The notes: generated by a model not told the origin, from the letters alone. DNA of 35,014 nucleotides from JAWUVP01 sp034112285 (GCA_034112285.1 JAWUVP010000017.1:1-35014); one strand, 5' to 3'; positions 1 through 8,631 are shown, counted from the first letter of the stretch. A program made the numbers and translations.

Positions 1-2
1 AT

Positions 3-92
3 TGGCGGAGGGGGAGGGATTCGAACCCTCGATACGGATTAACGTATACACACTTTCCAGGCGTGCTCTTTCAGCCACTCAGACACCTCTCC
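3..92 (-). tRNA. tRNA-Ser (GGA anticodon)
   Basis: Reverse-strand sequence folds as a class II (long variable arm) tRNA. The 5' acceptor strand is GGAGAGG, the anticodon loop CTGGAAAG carries GGA (reads UCC/UCU), the T-arm is GAGGG-TTCGAAT-CCCTC, and the 3' acceptor is CCCCTCC followed by discriminator G and an encoded CCA. The sequence closely follows the enterobacterial tRNA-Ser(GGA). One oddity: the acceptor stem has an A5-C68 mismatch where a pair is expected. No obvious -35/-10 pair was found upstream on the minus strand, in 93-269. Confidence 0.95.
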
Positions 93-269
93 GTTTTTAC
101 TTCTTTGCTTAGCTCATTGCGAGTAAGCGTTCATGGTGGCGCACCCAGCTGGGCTTTTCTTGCCTGGCGTTCACCGGAAAAAGCCATGATTTTTCTTTAT
201 AACGCACACTACTTGGCGCAGCGTGAGCGGCAAAGAATACTGATTTGTTTGGCTGTTGTCAAAAACTAT

Positions 270-572
270 CTAAATCGTTTCCAACACACGGCGTGTGATC
301 GTCAATTTATCTTGCCAATCTGCCGGCACGCTTGCGCGTTGAGCCTCTGCGTGGTCGGCGAAATAGGTGGTTAAGCTGGTGCGGTCGGCTAATAAGTATT
401 GCACGCAAAGCGTTTGTGGAGTGTTTTCTGCGTCGCAGGGCTCAACTTGGTAAATTTGCGCGTGTTTAAAGCCTTCCAGTGCTAGCATAGCTTGCACATG
501 TCCGCGTAGCCAGGCGAGGTAATCAGCGTAAATTTCGGGCTTGGGGGTAATGTTGACTTCGTATAGTAGCAT
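270..572 (-). CDS. DUF4286 family protein
   Basis: 100-aa protein starting MLLYEVNITP, a hallmark of the small DUF4286 family (ferredoxin-like/ABM-like fold proteins of unknown function, usually about 100 aa). The conserved pattern LYEV...I...Y..WL..H...ML...GF..A..Y.VE is visible in the first 45 residues. A strong ribosome site (AGGAG) sits 5-6 nt before the ATG. It is the last gene of the dapD/ArsC-like/dapE operon, 21 nt after dapE. I infer cotranscription but no functional link to lysine synthesis is known. It has no signal peptide or membrane segment, so it is probably cytosolic. Confidence 0.8.
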   Translation of the reverse strand: MLLYEVNITPKPEIYADYLAWLRGHVQAMLALEGFKHAQIYQVEPCDAENTPQTLCVQYLLADRTSLTTYFADHAEAQRASVPADWQDKLTITRRVLETI

Positions 573-593
573 GTGTTCTCCTCATAATGATGG

Positions 594-1727
594 TTAGCTT
601 GGTTTGGCTAAATTCAGTAATAGTTGTTGGTAGATACGCACTAAATTTTCTAAATCTGCAACTGCAACACATTCATTCACCTGGTGGGCGGTTTGATTGC
701 TGACACCTAGCTCAATAACTTGTGCGCCGGTTGGGGCCATGAAACGGGCGTCGGAGGTGCCGCCGCCGGTGGAAAATTCTGACGGGTGTTGCATGACTTG
801 TTCTATTGCTGCGCTGGCGGCTTGGGTTAATGCGCCTAGCGGGGTGAAAAAGGGTAGGCCAGATACGTGCCAGTCGATGCGGTAATCTAGTTTATGTTGT
901 TGCAAAATAGCTTCGGTGCGCTGTTGTAGTTGCTCGGCGGTGACCGCAGGTGAAAAGCGAAAATTGAATCTTGCAACAATTTCCCCAGGGATCACGTTAC
1001 CCACGCCGGTGCCGGCATTTAGGTTCGAAAATTGTAAGCTGGTGGGCGGGAAAAAATCATCGCCTTCATCCCAAATTTCATCGGTTAAGTCTGCAAAGGC
1101 GGCAAAGACTTTATGAATAGGATTGTCGGCCAAATGCGGGTAGGCAATGTGGCCTTGTTTGCCGAGCACGGTTAAGCTGGCACTTAAACTGCCGCGCCGT
1201 CCATTGCGAATAATGTCGCCCACTTGGTTTGTGCTGCTGGGTTCGCCGGTGATGCAGTAGGTGATTTTTTCACCGCGGGCTTCTAGGGCCTTTATAACAT
1301 TGGGCGTGCCGTATTGATCCATATCTTCTTCGGCGCTGGTGATTAAAAACGCGATTGAATAAGGTAAGGTTTTTTGCTCGGCCAATAAGGCTTCTAGCGC
1401 AACAACAAAAGCCGCTATACCGGTTTTCATGTCGCAGGCGCCGCGTCCATAGAGTTTATCGTCTTTAATCGTAGGCTCAAATGGGGGCGTGTGCCAATCT
1501 GATTCAGGCCCCGTGGGCACCACATCAACATGGCCTAAAAAACAAACTAAAGGTTCAGTAGCACCTAAGCGCGCCCAAAGGTTAACCGCGGGGCCGGTGT
1601 CAAAACGTTCGATAGAAAAACCTAAGTGAGTTAAGCGTTCGGTGAGCAGGTCAATGCACGCTTCGCCTTCTGGCGTGACGGAGGGAATGTTCATTAATTG
1701 TTGGCTAAGTTTTAACACGGCGCTCAT
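594..1727 (-). CDS. dapE: succinyl-diaminopimelate desuccinylase
   Basis: 377-aa M20-family di-zinc peptidase-fold enzyme. DapE hydrolyses N-succinyl-LL-2,6-diaminopimelate to LL-diaminopimelate and succinate in the succinylase branch of lysine/peptidoglycan precursor synthesis, in the cytosol. Visible metal and catalytic motifs are GHVDVVP (His66, Asp68), GACDMKTG (bridging Asp99), SAEED (Glu133/Glu134), TGEPS (Glu162) and the C-terminal NQTAHQVNE histidine near residue 349. STGGGTSDARF is the DapE-specific substrate-binding stretch. Length matches the family (about 375). The start overlaps the stop of the upstream ArsC-like gene by 4 nt, indicating translational coupling. Together with dapD upstream it supplies two steps of the pathway. 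Confidence 0.97.
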   Translation of the reverse strand: MSAVLKLSQQLMNIPSVTPEGEACIDLLTERLTHLGFSIERFDTGPAVNLWARLGATEPLVCFLGHVDVVPTGPESDWHTPPFEPTIKDDKLYGRGACDMKTGIAAFVVALEALLAEQKTLPYSIAFLITSAEEDMDQYGTPNVIKALEARGEKITYCITGEPSSTNQVGDIIRNGRRGSLSASLTVLGKQGHIAYPHLADNPIHKVFAAFADLTDEIWDEGDDFFPPTSLQFSNLNAGTGVGNVIPGEIVARFNFRFSPAVTAEQLQQRTEAILQQHKLDYRIDWHVSGLPFFTPLGALTQAASAAIEQVMQHPSEFSTGGGTSDARFMAPTGAQVIELGVSNQTAHQVNECVAVADLENLVRIYQQLLLNLAKPS

Positions 1728-2062
1728 AAGGCTTCATATTCCTCGGGGGTAAATCCCACCAATGTGGTTTTGCCGTTTTCAAGAATGGGACGTTTAATAA
1801 TGCTGGCATTGTCCAGCATGTGTTTGATGGCGTTGGTTTTGTCAATGCTCTCTTTTTCACTTTCGGACAATTTGCGCCAAGTCATGCCGCGCATGTTGAG
1901 TAAAATTTTCCAATCAATACTTTTTAGCCAAGTGTCGATTTGTGTTTTTGTGGGCGGTGTTTTTTTGAAATCATGAAATTCATATTCAATTTCTTTTGCA
2001 TCCAAAAATTTACGGGCTTTTTTTACCGTGTCGCAGTTTTTAATACCATACATGTGTAGCAT
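1724..2062 (-). CDS. ArsC/Spx family protein (YffB-like)
   Basis: 112-aa thioredoxin-fold protein of the ArsC/Spx superfamily, YffB subgroup. N-terminal MYGIKNCDTVKKARKFLD contains the single conserved Cys (residue 10), and the C-terminal part has the typical RPILENGKTTLVGFTPEEYE. YffB-type proteins bind glutathione. Their physiological role is not settled and they are not proven arsenate reductases, so I give no gene symbol. A GGGAG ribosome site precedes the ATG. It lies between dapD (16-nt gap) and dapE (4-nt overlap). The same yffB-dapE neighbourhood exists in Escherichia coli, which supports the assignment. Cytosolic, no signal peptide. Confidence 0.85.
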   Translation of the reverse strand: MLHMYGIKNCDTVKKARKFLDAKEIEYEFHDFKKTPPTKTQIDTWLKSIDWKILLNMRGMTWRKLSESEKESIDKTNAIKHMLDNASIIKRPILENGKTTLVGFTPEEYEAL

Positions 2063-2078
2063 AAATCAGCTCCCAGGG

Positions 2079-2903
2079 TTATTCAATGCCGCGTAACAAG
2101 TCGTTTAAATCGACTTTGCCGCGCGTTTTCGCATCAACTTGTTTGACGATAATCGCAGCATACAAGTTGTGAGTGCCATCTTTTGAAGGCAATGAACCTG
2201 CCACCACCACGGAGCCGGCTGGCACACGGCCATAATGAATTTCGCCAGTTTCGCGATTATAAATTTTTGTGCTTTGGCTAATATAAACGCCCATAGAAAT
2301 AACGCAATTTTCTTCAACAATAACGCCTTCCACAATTTCGGAGCGGGCGCCAATAAAGCAATTGTCTTCAATAATTGTGGGGTTGGCTTGTAAAGGTTCT
2401 AACACGCCACCAATGCCCACGCCACCAGATAGGTGCACGTTTTTGCCAATTTGTGCGCATGAGCCAACGGTGGCCCAGGTGTCAACCATGCAACCGTCAT
2501 CCACATAGGCGCCAATGTTGACGTAAGAGGGCATAAGAATCGTATTGCGGCCAACGTAACTGCCTTTACGAGCGATGGCTTGTGGCACTACGCGTGTGCC
2601 ATCTTGTTGGAAATGTTCGGGTGTGTAGTCGCTGTATTTTAACGGGACTTTATCGTAATATTTGATGCTGCCATTTTCAATAATTTGATTGTCGTAAATA
2701 CGAAACGATAACAGCACGGCTTTTTTAATCCATTGGTGGGTGTGCCAGCCATCACTTTGTTTTTCAGCAACGCGCAACTCACCTTGGTCTAATTGTTCTA
2801 GGGTGTCGATAATCGCTTGTTTTACATCAGCACTCACGGTGCTGGGGGTTATGTCGGCGCGGTTGTCCCAAGCGGCTTCAATCAAAGTGGCATTGTTAGT
2901 CAT
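2079..2903 (-). CDS. dapD: tetrahydrodipicolinate N-succinyltransferase
   Basis: 274-aa enzyme, the same length as the E. coli protein. It transfers succinyl from succinyl-CoA to tetrahydrodipicolinate, opening the succinylase route to meso-diaminopimelate and lysine. The N-terminal helical part (about 1-100) is followed by a left-handed beta-helix with hexapeptide repeats (about 105-245; runs such as NIGAYVDDGCMVDTWATVG and GVGIGGVLEP). First gene of the minus-strand dap operon, with an extended -10 promoter just upstream. The next gene starts 16 nt after its stop. Cytosolic, trimeric in characterised homologues. Confidence 0.97.
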   Translation of the reverse strand: MTNNATLIEAAWDNRADITPSTVSADVKQAIIDTLEQLDQGELRVAEKQSDGWHTHQWIKKAVLLSFRIYDNQIIENGSIKYYDKVPLKYSDYTPEHFQQDGTRVVPQAIARKGSYVGRNTILMPSYVNIGAYVDDGCMVDTWATVGSCAQIGKNVHLSGGVGIGGVLEPLQANPTIIEDNCFIGARSEIVEGVIVEENCVISMGVYISQSTKIYNRETGEIHYGRVPAGSVVVAGSLPSKDGTHNLYAAIIVKQVDAKTRGKVDLNDLLRGIE

Positions 2904-2936
2904 GGCGGGTCCTGTTTTGGTAAAATGAGGACAGGG

Positions 2937-2945
2937 AGTATACCA
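2937..2945 (-). promoter_or_regulatory. extended -10 promoter for the dapD operon
   Basis: On the minus strand this reads TGG-TATACT, an extended -10 (TGnTATACT), about 34 nt before the dapD ATG. No good -35 is visible at the usual spacing, which is common for extended -10 promoters. Confidence 0.5.
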
Positions 2946-3013
2946 TTATGTTCTTTGATTAAAAGCCCAGCCAGCCTGCAAAACGATAGCACGCAAATAG
3001 CTATAAGCAATCA

Positions 3014-3042
3014 AAGACAGACTTAGTATTTCACTATATAAT
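3014..3042 (+). promoter_or_regulatory. sigma70-type promoter of the RND efflux operon
   Basis: AAGACA (-35, 4 of 6 to consensus) and a perfect TATAAT (-10, 3037-3042) are separated by 17 nt. The -10 end touches the left arm of the palindrome at 3042-3060, so a repressor bound there would block transcription start. Confidence 0.6.
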
Positions 3043-3060
3043 ATTGTCAATTCGACAATA
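3042..3060 (+). promoter_or_regulatory. putative operator palindrome (TATTGTC-N5-GACAATA)
   Basis: Perfect 7-bp inverted repeat TATTGTC / GACAATA with a 5-nt spacer. It begins at the last base of the -10 box and covers the expected +1, ending 14 nt before the adaptor ATG. The size and position are those of an operator for a dimeric TetR- or MarR-type repressor, the usual control of RND pumps. No intact regulator gene is adjacent. The alternative is a small 5'-UTR hairpin. Confidence 0.55.
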
Positions 3061-3074
3061 AGGAACGTTTATCC

Positions 3075-4175
3075 ATGCTGCATCTCTCGCACCGTTTGCG
3101 TAACATTCATAAGCAAGGCCGGTTTTGGTTGATTTTTATACTAATTTTAATCGCCGTGTTGGGCTACTGGTATTACGGCGAGCATAACAGTGCCGCGCCA
3201 GCCACCCTTAACATGGATGTGAGCATTCCGGTTGAAGCCGTCACCGTGCAACAACAAACCATGCCAATAAGCATCAAAGCACTGGGTAGCCTTGCTGCTG
3301 ACCAGCAAATTGAAGTGAGCCCCGAAGTCGATGGGCAGATTGCTAAAATTAATTTTCATAACGGGCAAGATGTAAAGCAAGGCCGTTTATTGTTTCAAAT
3401 TGATGATTCTGTGGCACATGCCCAGCTGACGGCTGCCAAAGCAAAGCTACGCTTGAGCAAAGAAGACTTTCGACGCAATCACCGCTTATTAGAAAACGAT
3501 GCCTTATCCCAACAAGCGTTAGATCAAGCCGCTGAGGCGTTGGCTGAAGATCAAGCCGTGGTGAATGAGCGCCAATTGTTGGTGAAAAAAATGCAGCTGC
3601 GCGCGCCGTTTGATGGCACCGTGGGTAGCCGCACGGTGAGTGTGGGCCAATATGTTACCGTGGGGCAAACCTTGGCACCCTTAGTAAACACCGATAGCTT
3701 AAAAGTTATTTACAATGTGTCGGAAACATATTTGCCGCAGTTAAAACTCGGGCAACTGGTTAGCGTGACGTCTTCGGCCTTACCGGGCGAGCGTTTTAGT
3801 GGCACGGTTGCTTTTATTTCTCCCACCGTTGATGTGACGAGCCGGACCGTAGAAGTGCATGCCACCGTGCCCAACAATGCACAGCAATTGGCGCCGGGCA
3901 TGTTTGTGAACGTTGAGCAGCAGCTGGGGCAACGCCTTAATGCTTTAGTGATTCCGGCCGAGGCCTTGGTGGCGACCATTTCAGGCAGTGAAGTTTATGT
4001 TATTCAAAATGGCCGCGCGGTTGAAACGCCGGTGAAAGTGGGCGCACGTTGGGGGGGGAATGTTGAAATCACCTCTGGCTTAACCGCGAAACAACAAATT
4101 GTGAACGTGGGCCAGCAAAAGCTGCGCGATGGCAGCCAAGTGCAAATTATTACGGCCACAGGTGATGCGGCGTGA
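3075..4175 (+). CDS. RND efflux periplasmic adaptor subunit
   Basis: 366-aa membrane fusion protein that links an inner-membrane RND pump to an outer-membrane channel. An N-terminal membrane anchor (about residues 17-36, FWLIFILILIAVLGYWYYG) takes the place of a lipoprotein signal. It is followed by a split lipoyl/barrel-sandwich domain (VSPEVDGQIAKINFHNGQDVKQGRLLFQ near 85 and LRAPFDGTVGSRTVSVGQYVTVGQ near 180), an alpha-hairpin between them, and a beta-barrel domain (KVIYNVSE..., about 215-290). The permease GTG start overlaps this stop, so the two are translationally coupled. No outer-membrane factor gene is nearby, so the pump probably shares a TolC-like channel encoded elsewhere. Substrates cannot be read from sequence. 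Confidence 0.93.
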   Translation: MLHLSHRLRNIHKQGRFWLIFILILIAVLGYWYYGEHNSAAPATLNMDVSIPVEAVTVQQQTMPISIKALGSLAADQQIEVSPEVDGQIAKINFHNGQDVKQGRLLFQIDDSVAHAQLTAAKAKLRLSKEDFRRNHRLLENDALSQQALDQAAEALAEDQAVVNERQLLVKKMQLRAPFDGTVGSRTVSVGQYVTVGQTLAPLVNTDSLKVIYNVSETYLPQLKLGQLVSVTSSALPGERFSGTVAFISPTVDVTSRTVEVHATVPNNAQQLAPGMFVNVEQQLGQRLNALVIPAEALVATISGSEVYVIQNGRAVETPVKVGARWGGNVEITSGLTAKQQIVNVGQQKLRDGSQVQIITATGDAA

Positions 4176-7100
4176 ATTTACCCCAATTTTGTATTAAACG
4201 TCCTGTTTTCACCATTGCTTTGAGCTTGGTGTTGGTGATTGTGGGGATTATTTCTTTTAGCCGTTTGTCGGTGCGTGAATATCCACGCATGGATAAACCT
4301 ATTATTAGTATTCGCACCGTGTATAGCGGCGCTAGTGCCGATTTAATGGAAAACGATGTCACCACCCCGATTGAAAATGCCGTAGCATCGGTGAATGGCA
4401 TTGAAGCTATTCGTTCTAAAAGTAGTGAAGGGCGTAGCAACATCAACATAGAATTTGGTGATGACTACAATATTAATGTGGGCATGAACGATGTGCGCGA
4501 CAAACTCTCTGGCGTGATACGCCACCTTCCCAACGGTATTGAAGCGCCAATTCTGCATAAAAATGATTCCGACTCTCGTCCCGCCATTGTGGTGGCAGTG
4601 ATTGATGAAAAGAAAAATGCTCTTCAACTGACCGATTATATTAACCGTTATGTAGAACCATTGGTGCAACAAGTTGATGGCGTCAGTAATGTTTGGCTTT
4701 GGGGCGCACGGCCCTATGCCATGCGCGTTTGGCTGAACCCCCTTAAAATGGCTGCCCGCAATGTCACGGTAAAAGACATGGTTGATAGCTTGCAAGCACA
4801 AAACATAAACGTGCCGGCTGGTGAAATTAAAGGCCCCAATCGTGATTACCCGGTGGTGGCCAATGCCGGCCTACAAAGCCCGCAGCAATTTAATGATTTA
4901 ATTGTGCGTGATACTGCCGGTAAGATTACACGCTTTAAAGATGTGGCCCAGGTAAAAGTAGGCTCGGCACAAATGGACAGCGCTTTTCGCGTGGAAGGTA
5001 AATCGGGTATTGCGCTGGGTATCGTGCCGGATTCAACGGCTAACCCTATTGATGTGTCTCAAGGTGTGCGCAAAGCCATTAAGCAATTGAGCAGCAGCTT
5101 GCCCCCAGGCATGCAGTTGAAAGTGGTATTTGATTCGGCGAGTTTTATTAATTTGTCTATTCATGAAGTGTATAGCGCCTTGATTGAAGCGTTAATTCTA
5201 GTGATTTTAGTGGTGTTCCTGTTTTTAGGCTCACTACGTTCAACCTTAATTCCGGTGGTCACTATACCGGTGTGTTTAGTGTCTATTTTTGCCGGCTTAT
5301 ACTTCTTTAATTATAGTATCAATACCATTACCTTATTAGCCTTGGTGCTAGCTATAGGTTTGGTGGTTGATGATGCTATTGTGATGTTGGAAAATATCTA
5401 CCGCTACGTTGAAAGTGGCATGTCGCCTTACGATGCCGCCATGAAAGGTAGCAAGGAAATTGTGTTTGCAATTATTGCTATGACGTTAACCTTGGTCGCC
5501 GTGTATTTGCCGATTGCTTTCACGCAAGGTTTAACCGGCACGTTATTTCGTCAGTTCGCGTTAACGTTAGCTGGCGCGGTCACTATTTCTGGGTTTGTGG
5601 CGTTAACCTTATCGCCCATGATGAGTGCACGTTTATTGCGCCCGGTAGATCATGGCTCACGCTACCACCAATGGCTTGATAAGTTTATGGAGCGCTTGAT
5701 GAACGGCTATCGACGCACCTTACAAGCAGCGTTGGCACATCGCCCTTGGGTGGTTGTGGCGCTAATTGCCTTGGCATTATTAGGCTGGTGGTTTTATCGC
5801 GGCATGCCACCCGAGTTGGCGCCAACGGAAGATCGCGGCTCAATTATGGGCATTGTGAATGCCCCCACCAACGCTAGCTTTCAATATACCGATCGCTATG
5901 CCAAAAAAATTGAAGCGGTTTACGCTAGCATTCCAGAGGCGCACAGCTCTTTAATGTCCGTGGGCTATCCTAATGCCAACAGTGCTTTTTCTATTTTGTC
6001 GTTAAAGCCTTGGGACAAACGCGAACGGAGTCAAAAACAAATTGCCACACAATTGCGTAAAGACTTTGCCAAAATTCCTGGGGTAAAAGCTTTTCCTGTC
6101 AGCCCCGCGCCATTTAGCCGTGGTGGTAGCAGTAACCATAGCGTTGAAATGCGTATTATGACGTCAAGTAGTTATAAAAATTTAGAATCTATGGTAGGTA
6201 ACTTAGTAGGCTTACTCGGCAAGGCGCCGATGTTAACCAATGTTGACAGCAGCATTAAAATGGATAATCAGCAGTTTAATGTGGAAATCAATCGCAGCCT
6301 CGCCGCCGATTTACAAGTCAATTTAAATGATATTAGCACCACTATTGCAACATTATTAGGCGGAAAAACCGAATCAACATTTGAATTTGACGGCCAAAAT
6401 TATGATGTCATGTTGCAAATGCAACGTAAAGATTTAAAAGACCTAACCGGGCTCGATAAAATTTATGTGCGCAATGCAGTGGGTCAAATGATTTCATTAT
6501 CTACGTTAGTAAAAATAACACCTGTGGTGGGCACAGTTATGTTGCCACATTATGACCGTTTACGTTCTGATGATATTACTGCTGAGCTAGCACCGGGTTA
6601 TACCATGGGCCAAGCCGTGGCATATTTGCAGAAATTTATGGATACGCACTTACCCGCGAATGCTAAATTTCAATTTTCAGGTGCAGTGAAAGATTATTTA
6701 GATTCACACAGCCGCATGGCCAGCATCTTTTTACTGGCCTTAGCCTTTATTTACTTAGTGTTAGCTGCGCAGTTTGAAAGTTTTGTTGATCCCTTCATTG
6801 TGTTATTAAGCGTGCCGTTATCATTAGTGGGTGGCTTAGTGGTGTTGCGTTTTGCCGGCGGCACGATCAACATCTACAGTGAAATTGCACTGGTGACTTT
6901 AATTGGTTTAATCGCCAAGCACGGTATTTTAATCACCGAGTTTGCAAACCAGCTACGCACCCAAGGCAAAAATGCCTTGGAAGCAGTGACTGAAGCGGCA
7001 ACATTGCGTTTACGACCCATCTTAATGACCACCGGGGCGATGGTACTAGGCGCATTGCCTTTAGCCTTAGCGCATGGTCCGGGCGCAGTGAGTCGCCAGC

Positions 7101-7198
7101 AAGTGGGCTGGGTGATTGTGGGCGGCATGTTGTTTGGCACGTTCTTTTCACTGTTTGTGGTGCCAACGGCGTATGTGTATTTAACGCGTCGTAAATAG
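4172..7198 (+). CDS. RND multidrug efflux permease (HAE-1 type)
   Basis: 1008-aa inner-membrane proton-driven exporter, similar in length to MexF/AcrB-type pumps. It starts at GTG inside the adaptor stop (GTGA overlap). The 12-helix RND layout is evident: first helix at the N-terminus (VFTIALSLVLVIVGIISF), a first porter loop, a block of helices around 335-545, a second porter loop, and a final helix block from about 850. The proton-relay pair is present (GLVVDDAIVMLENIYRYVE) and the matching lysine is in GLIAKHGILITEFANQL. Resistance, bile or toxin export are all possible substrates. Expression is likely controlled from the palindrome upstream of the adaptor gene. Confidence 0.95.
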   Translation: MNLPQFCIKRPVFTIALSLVLVIVGIISFSRLSVREYPRMDKPIISIRTVYSGASADLMENDVTTPIENAVASVNGIEAIRSKSSEGRSNINIEFGDDYNINVGMNDVRDKLSGVIRHLPNGIEAPILHKNDSDSRPAIVVAVIDEKKNALQLTDYINRYVEPLVQQVDGVSNVWLWGARPYAMRVWLNPLKMAARNVTVKDMVDSLQAQNINVPAGEIKGPNRDYPVVANAGLQSPQQFNDLIVRDTAGKITRFKDVAQVKVGSAQMDSAFRVEGKSGIALGIVPDSTANPIDVSQGVRKAIKQLSSSLPPGMQLKVVFDSASFINLSIHEVYSALIEALILVILVVFLFLGSLRSTLIPVVTIPVCLVSIFAGLYFFNYSINTITLLALVLAIGLVVDDAIVMLENIYRYVESGMSPYDAAMKGSKEIVFAIIAMTLTLVAVYLPIAFTQGLTGTLFRQFALTLAGAVTISGFVALTLSPMMSARLLRPVDHGSRYHQWLDKFMERLMNGYRRTLQAALAHRPWVVVALIALALLGWWFYRGMPPELAPTEDRGSIMGIVNAPTNASFQYTDRYAKKIEAVYASIPEAHSSLMSVGYPNANSAFSILSLKPWDKRERSQKQIATQLRKDFAKIPGVKAFPVSPAPFSRGGSSNHSVEMRIMTSSSYKNLESMVGNLVGLLGKAPMLTNVDSSIKMDNQQFNVEINRSLAADLQVNLNDISTTIATLLGGKTESTFEFDGQNYDVMLQMQRKDLKDLTGLDKIYVRNAVGQMISLSTLVKITPVVGTVMLPHYDRLRSDDITAELAPGYTMGQAVAYLQKFMDTHLPANAKFQFSGAVKDYLDSHSRMASIFLLALAFIYLVLAAQFESFVDPFIVLLSVPLSLVGGLVVLRFAGGTINIYSEIALVTLIGLIAKHGILITEFANQLRTQGKNALEAVTEAATLRLRPILMTTGAMVLGALPLALAHGPGAVSRQQVGWVIVGGMLFGTFFSLFVVPTAYVYLTRRK

Positions 7199-7216
7199 CT
7201 CGCCTCTCTTTTTACT

Positions 7217-7234
7217 ACCACATCTAGTGGTTTT
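7217..7234 (+). terminator. possible weak terminator after the RND operon
   Basis: ACCAC-atcta-GTGGT hairpin (5 bp) followed by only four T, 19 nt after the permease stop. Short stem and short T tract, so readthrough towards recA is possible. Confidence 0.35.
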
Positions 7235-7349
7235 CGTGCGTTTGTACCCCTAGCGCTTGTGATTAGATTGTGACATAATCTTCGGCTGGAGTAGGCACCG
7301 GCCCTTGCTTATTTACATAATCTATTTTCAATCTTTTTAGGAGAGTTAA

Positions 7350-8396
7350 ATGAGTAATGATCGTGATAAAGCCCTCGGGGCCGCATTAAGTCAAATTGAG
7401 CGTCAATTCGGTAAAGGTTCAGTGATGAAGCTTGGCGATTCTAACGCTATTCGTGATATTGAAGTCTATTCAACCGGTTCTATTACGCTAGACGCTGCAT
7501 TGGGCGTTGGTGGTTTACCACGCGGGCGTATTGTTGAAATTTATGGTCCTGAATCTTCAGGTAAAACCACTTTAACCTTACAAGTGATTGCCGAATGTCA
7601 AAAGGCTGGCGGCACGGCAGCTTTTATTGATGCTGAGCATGCACTTGACCCTACGTACGCTGAAAAACTCGGCGTCGACGTTGATGAATTATTAGTTTCG
7701 CAGCCAGATACCGGCGAGCAAGCTTTAGAAATTACTGACATGTTAGTTCGCTCCGGCGGTGTTGACGTGGTGGTCATTGATTCGGTTGCCGCGCTCACGC
7801 CTAAAGCTGAAATTGAAGGCGATATGGGTGACCATCACGTGGGCTTGCAAGCTCGCTTAATGTCACAAGCTTTGCGTAAGCTAACCGGTAACATCAAACG
7901 CTCTAATACTCTAGTGGTGTTTATTAACCAAATTCGTATGAAAATTGGTGTGATGTTTGGTAATCCTGAAACCACTACTGGCGGTAACGCGCTGAAATTC
8001 TATTCATCAGTACGCTTGGATATTCGTCGTATTGGTAGTATTAAAAAAGGCGACGAAATTTTGGGCAACGAAACCCGCGTTAAAGTGGTGAAAAACAAAG
8101 TTGCGCCTCCTTTCAAGAAAGCCGAATTTGATATTATTTACAACGAAGGTATTTCAAAGCAAGGTGAAATTATTGACCTAGGTGTGGCACAAGGCTTTGT
8201 GGATAAAGCCGGTGCATGGTACAGCTACGAAGGTACACGTATTGGCCAAGGTAAAGATAATGTACGTCAATACTTGAAAGATCACCCCGAAATGGCCGAT
8301 GAAATTGAAGCCAAAATTCGCGCGGTGTTATTGCCTAAGCTTGATGAAACAGCAAAAGCTGATCCCGAGCTGTTAAACCAAGTTGCTGAAGCTTAA
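7350..8396 (+). CDS. recA: recombinase RecA
   Basis: 348-aa ATP-dependent strand-exchange protein for homologous recombination and repair. Walker A GPESSGKTT (about 66-74), Walker B VVVIDSVAAL, the DNA-binding L1/L2 loops (EGDMGDHHVGLQARLMSQALRKL is the L1 region; GNPETTTGGNALKFYSS the L2 region) and an acidic C-terminus are all present. Ribosome site AGGAGAG precedes the ATG. A strong Rho-independent terminator follows 14 nt after the stop. The upstream 150 nt contain no CTGT-N8-ACAG LexA box on either strand, so classical SOS control is not evident. recX follows, as in many proteobacteria. Confidence 0.99.
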   Translation: MSNDRDKALGAALSQIERQFGKGSVMKLGDSNAIRDIEVYSTGSITLDAALGVGGLPRGRIVEIYGPESSGKTTLTLQVIAECQKAGGTAAFIDAEHALDPTYAEKLGVDVDELLVSQPDTGEQALEITDMLVRSGGVDVVVIDSVAALTPKAEIEGDMGDHHVGLQARLMSQALRKLTGNIKRSNTLVVFINQIRMKIGVMFGNPETTTGGNALKFYSSVRLDIRRIGSIKKGDEILGNETRVKVVKNKVAPPFKKAEFDIIYNEGISKQGEIIDLGVAQGFVDKAGAWYSYEGTRIGQGKDNVRQYLKDHPEMADEIEAKIRAVLLPKLDETAKADPELLNQVAEA

Positions 8397-8410
8397 ACGC
8401 TAGAAATAGC

Positions 8411-8439
8411 AAAAAAGCCCGGTTTTACCGGGCTTTTTT
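8411..8439 (+). terminator. Rho-independent terminator of recA
   Basis: Perfect 13-bp inverted repeat (AAAAAAGCCCGGT / ACCGGGCTTTTTT) around a TTT loop, ending in a T tract. The A run on the left would let it also act on the minus strand. Confidence 0.95.
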
Positions 8440-8480
8440 ATTGTTTTTCTTTCATCCTGGTGTGAATAAATGCAAGCTAG

Positions 8481-8557
8481 TCGTTCCGAGCCCTGAAGGG
8501 AGCGGCAATTTTTAATAATAATGAGACTGCTGCGTCGCAATACGCCTCGCAACGGTG
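8481..8557. repeat. degenerate copy of the dispersed GCGAGGAGCG-type palindromic repeat
   Basis: The right arm reads GACTGCTGCGTCGCAATACG then CCTCGCAACG. It matches the right arm of the copy at 23742-23847. The left arm (TCGTTCCGAG...GGCAATTTTT) is recognisable but decayed. It lies between the recA terminator and recX. Confidence 0.6.
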
Positions 8558-8584
8558 GGCTCGCTTCTGGTGTTCTAATTCCGG

Positions 8585-8590
8585 TATAAT
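8585..8590 (+). promoter_or_regulatory. -10 box upstream of recX
   Basis: A perfect TATAAT 47 nt before the chosen recX ATG. The predicted +1 (about 8597) lies at or past the upstream GTG candidate, arguing for a start at 8611 or 8632. No convincing -35; the best is TCGCTT at 8561 with an 18-nt gap. Since the recA terminator is strong, recX probably has this promoter of its own. Confidence 0.45.
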
Positions 8591-8631
8591 GCTAATCGGT
8601 GCTGCTCATAATGAGGACTTATTTACCCGTC

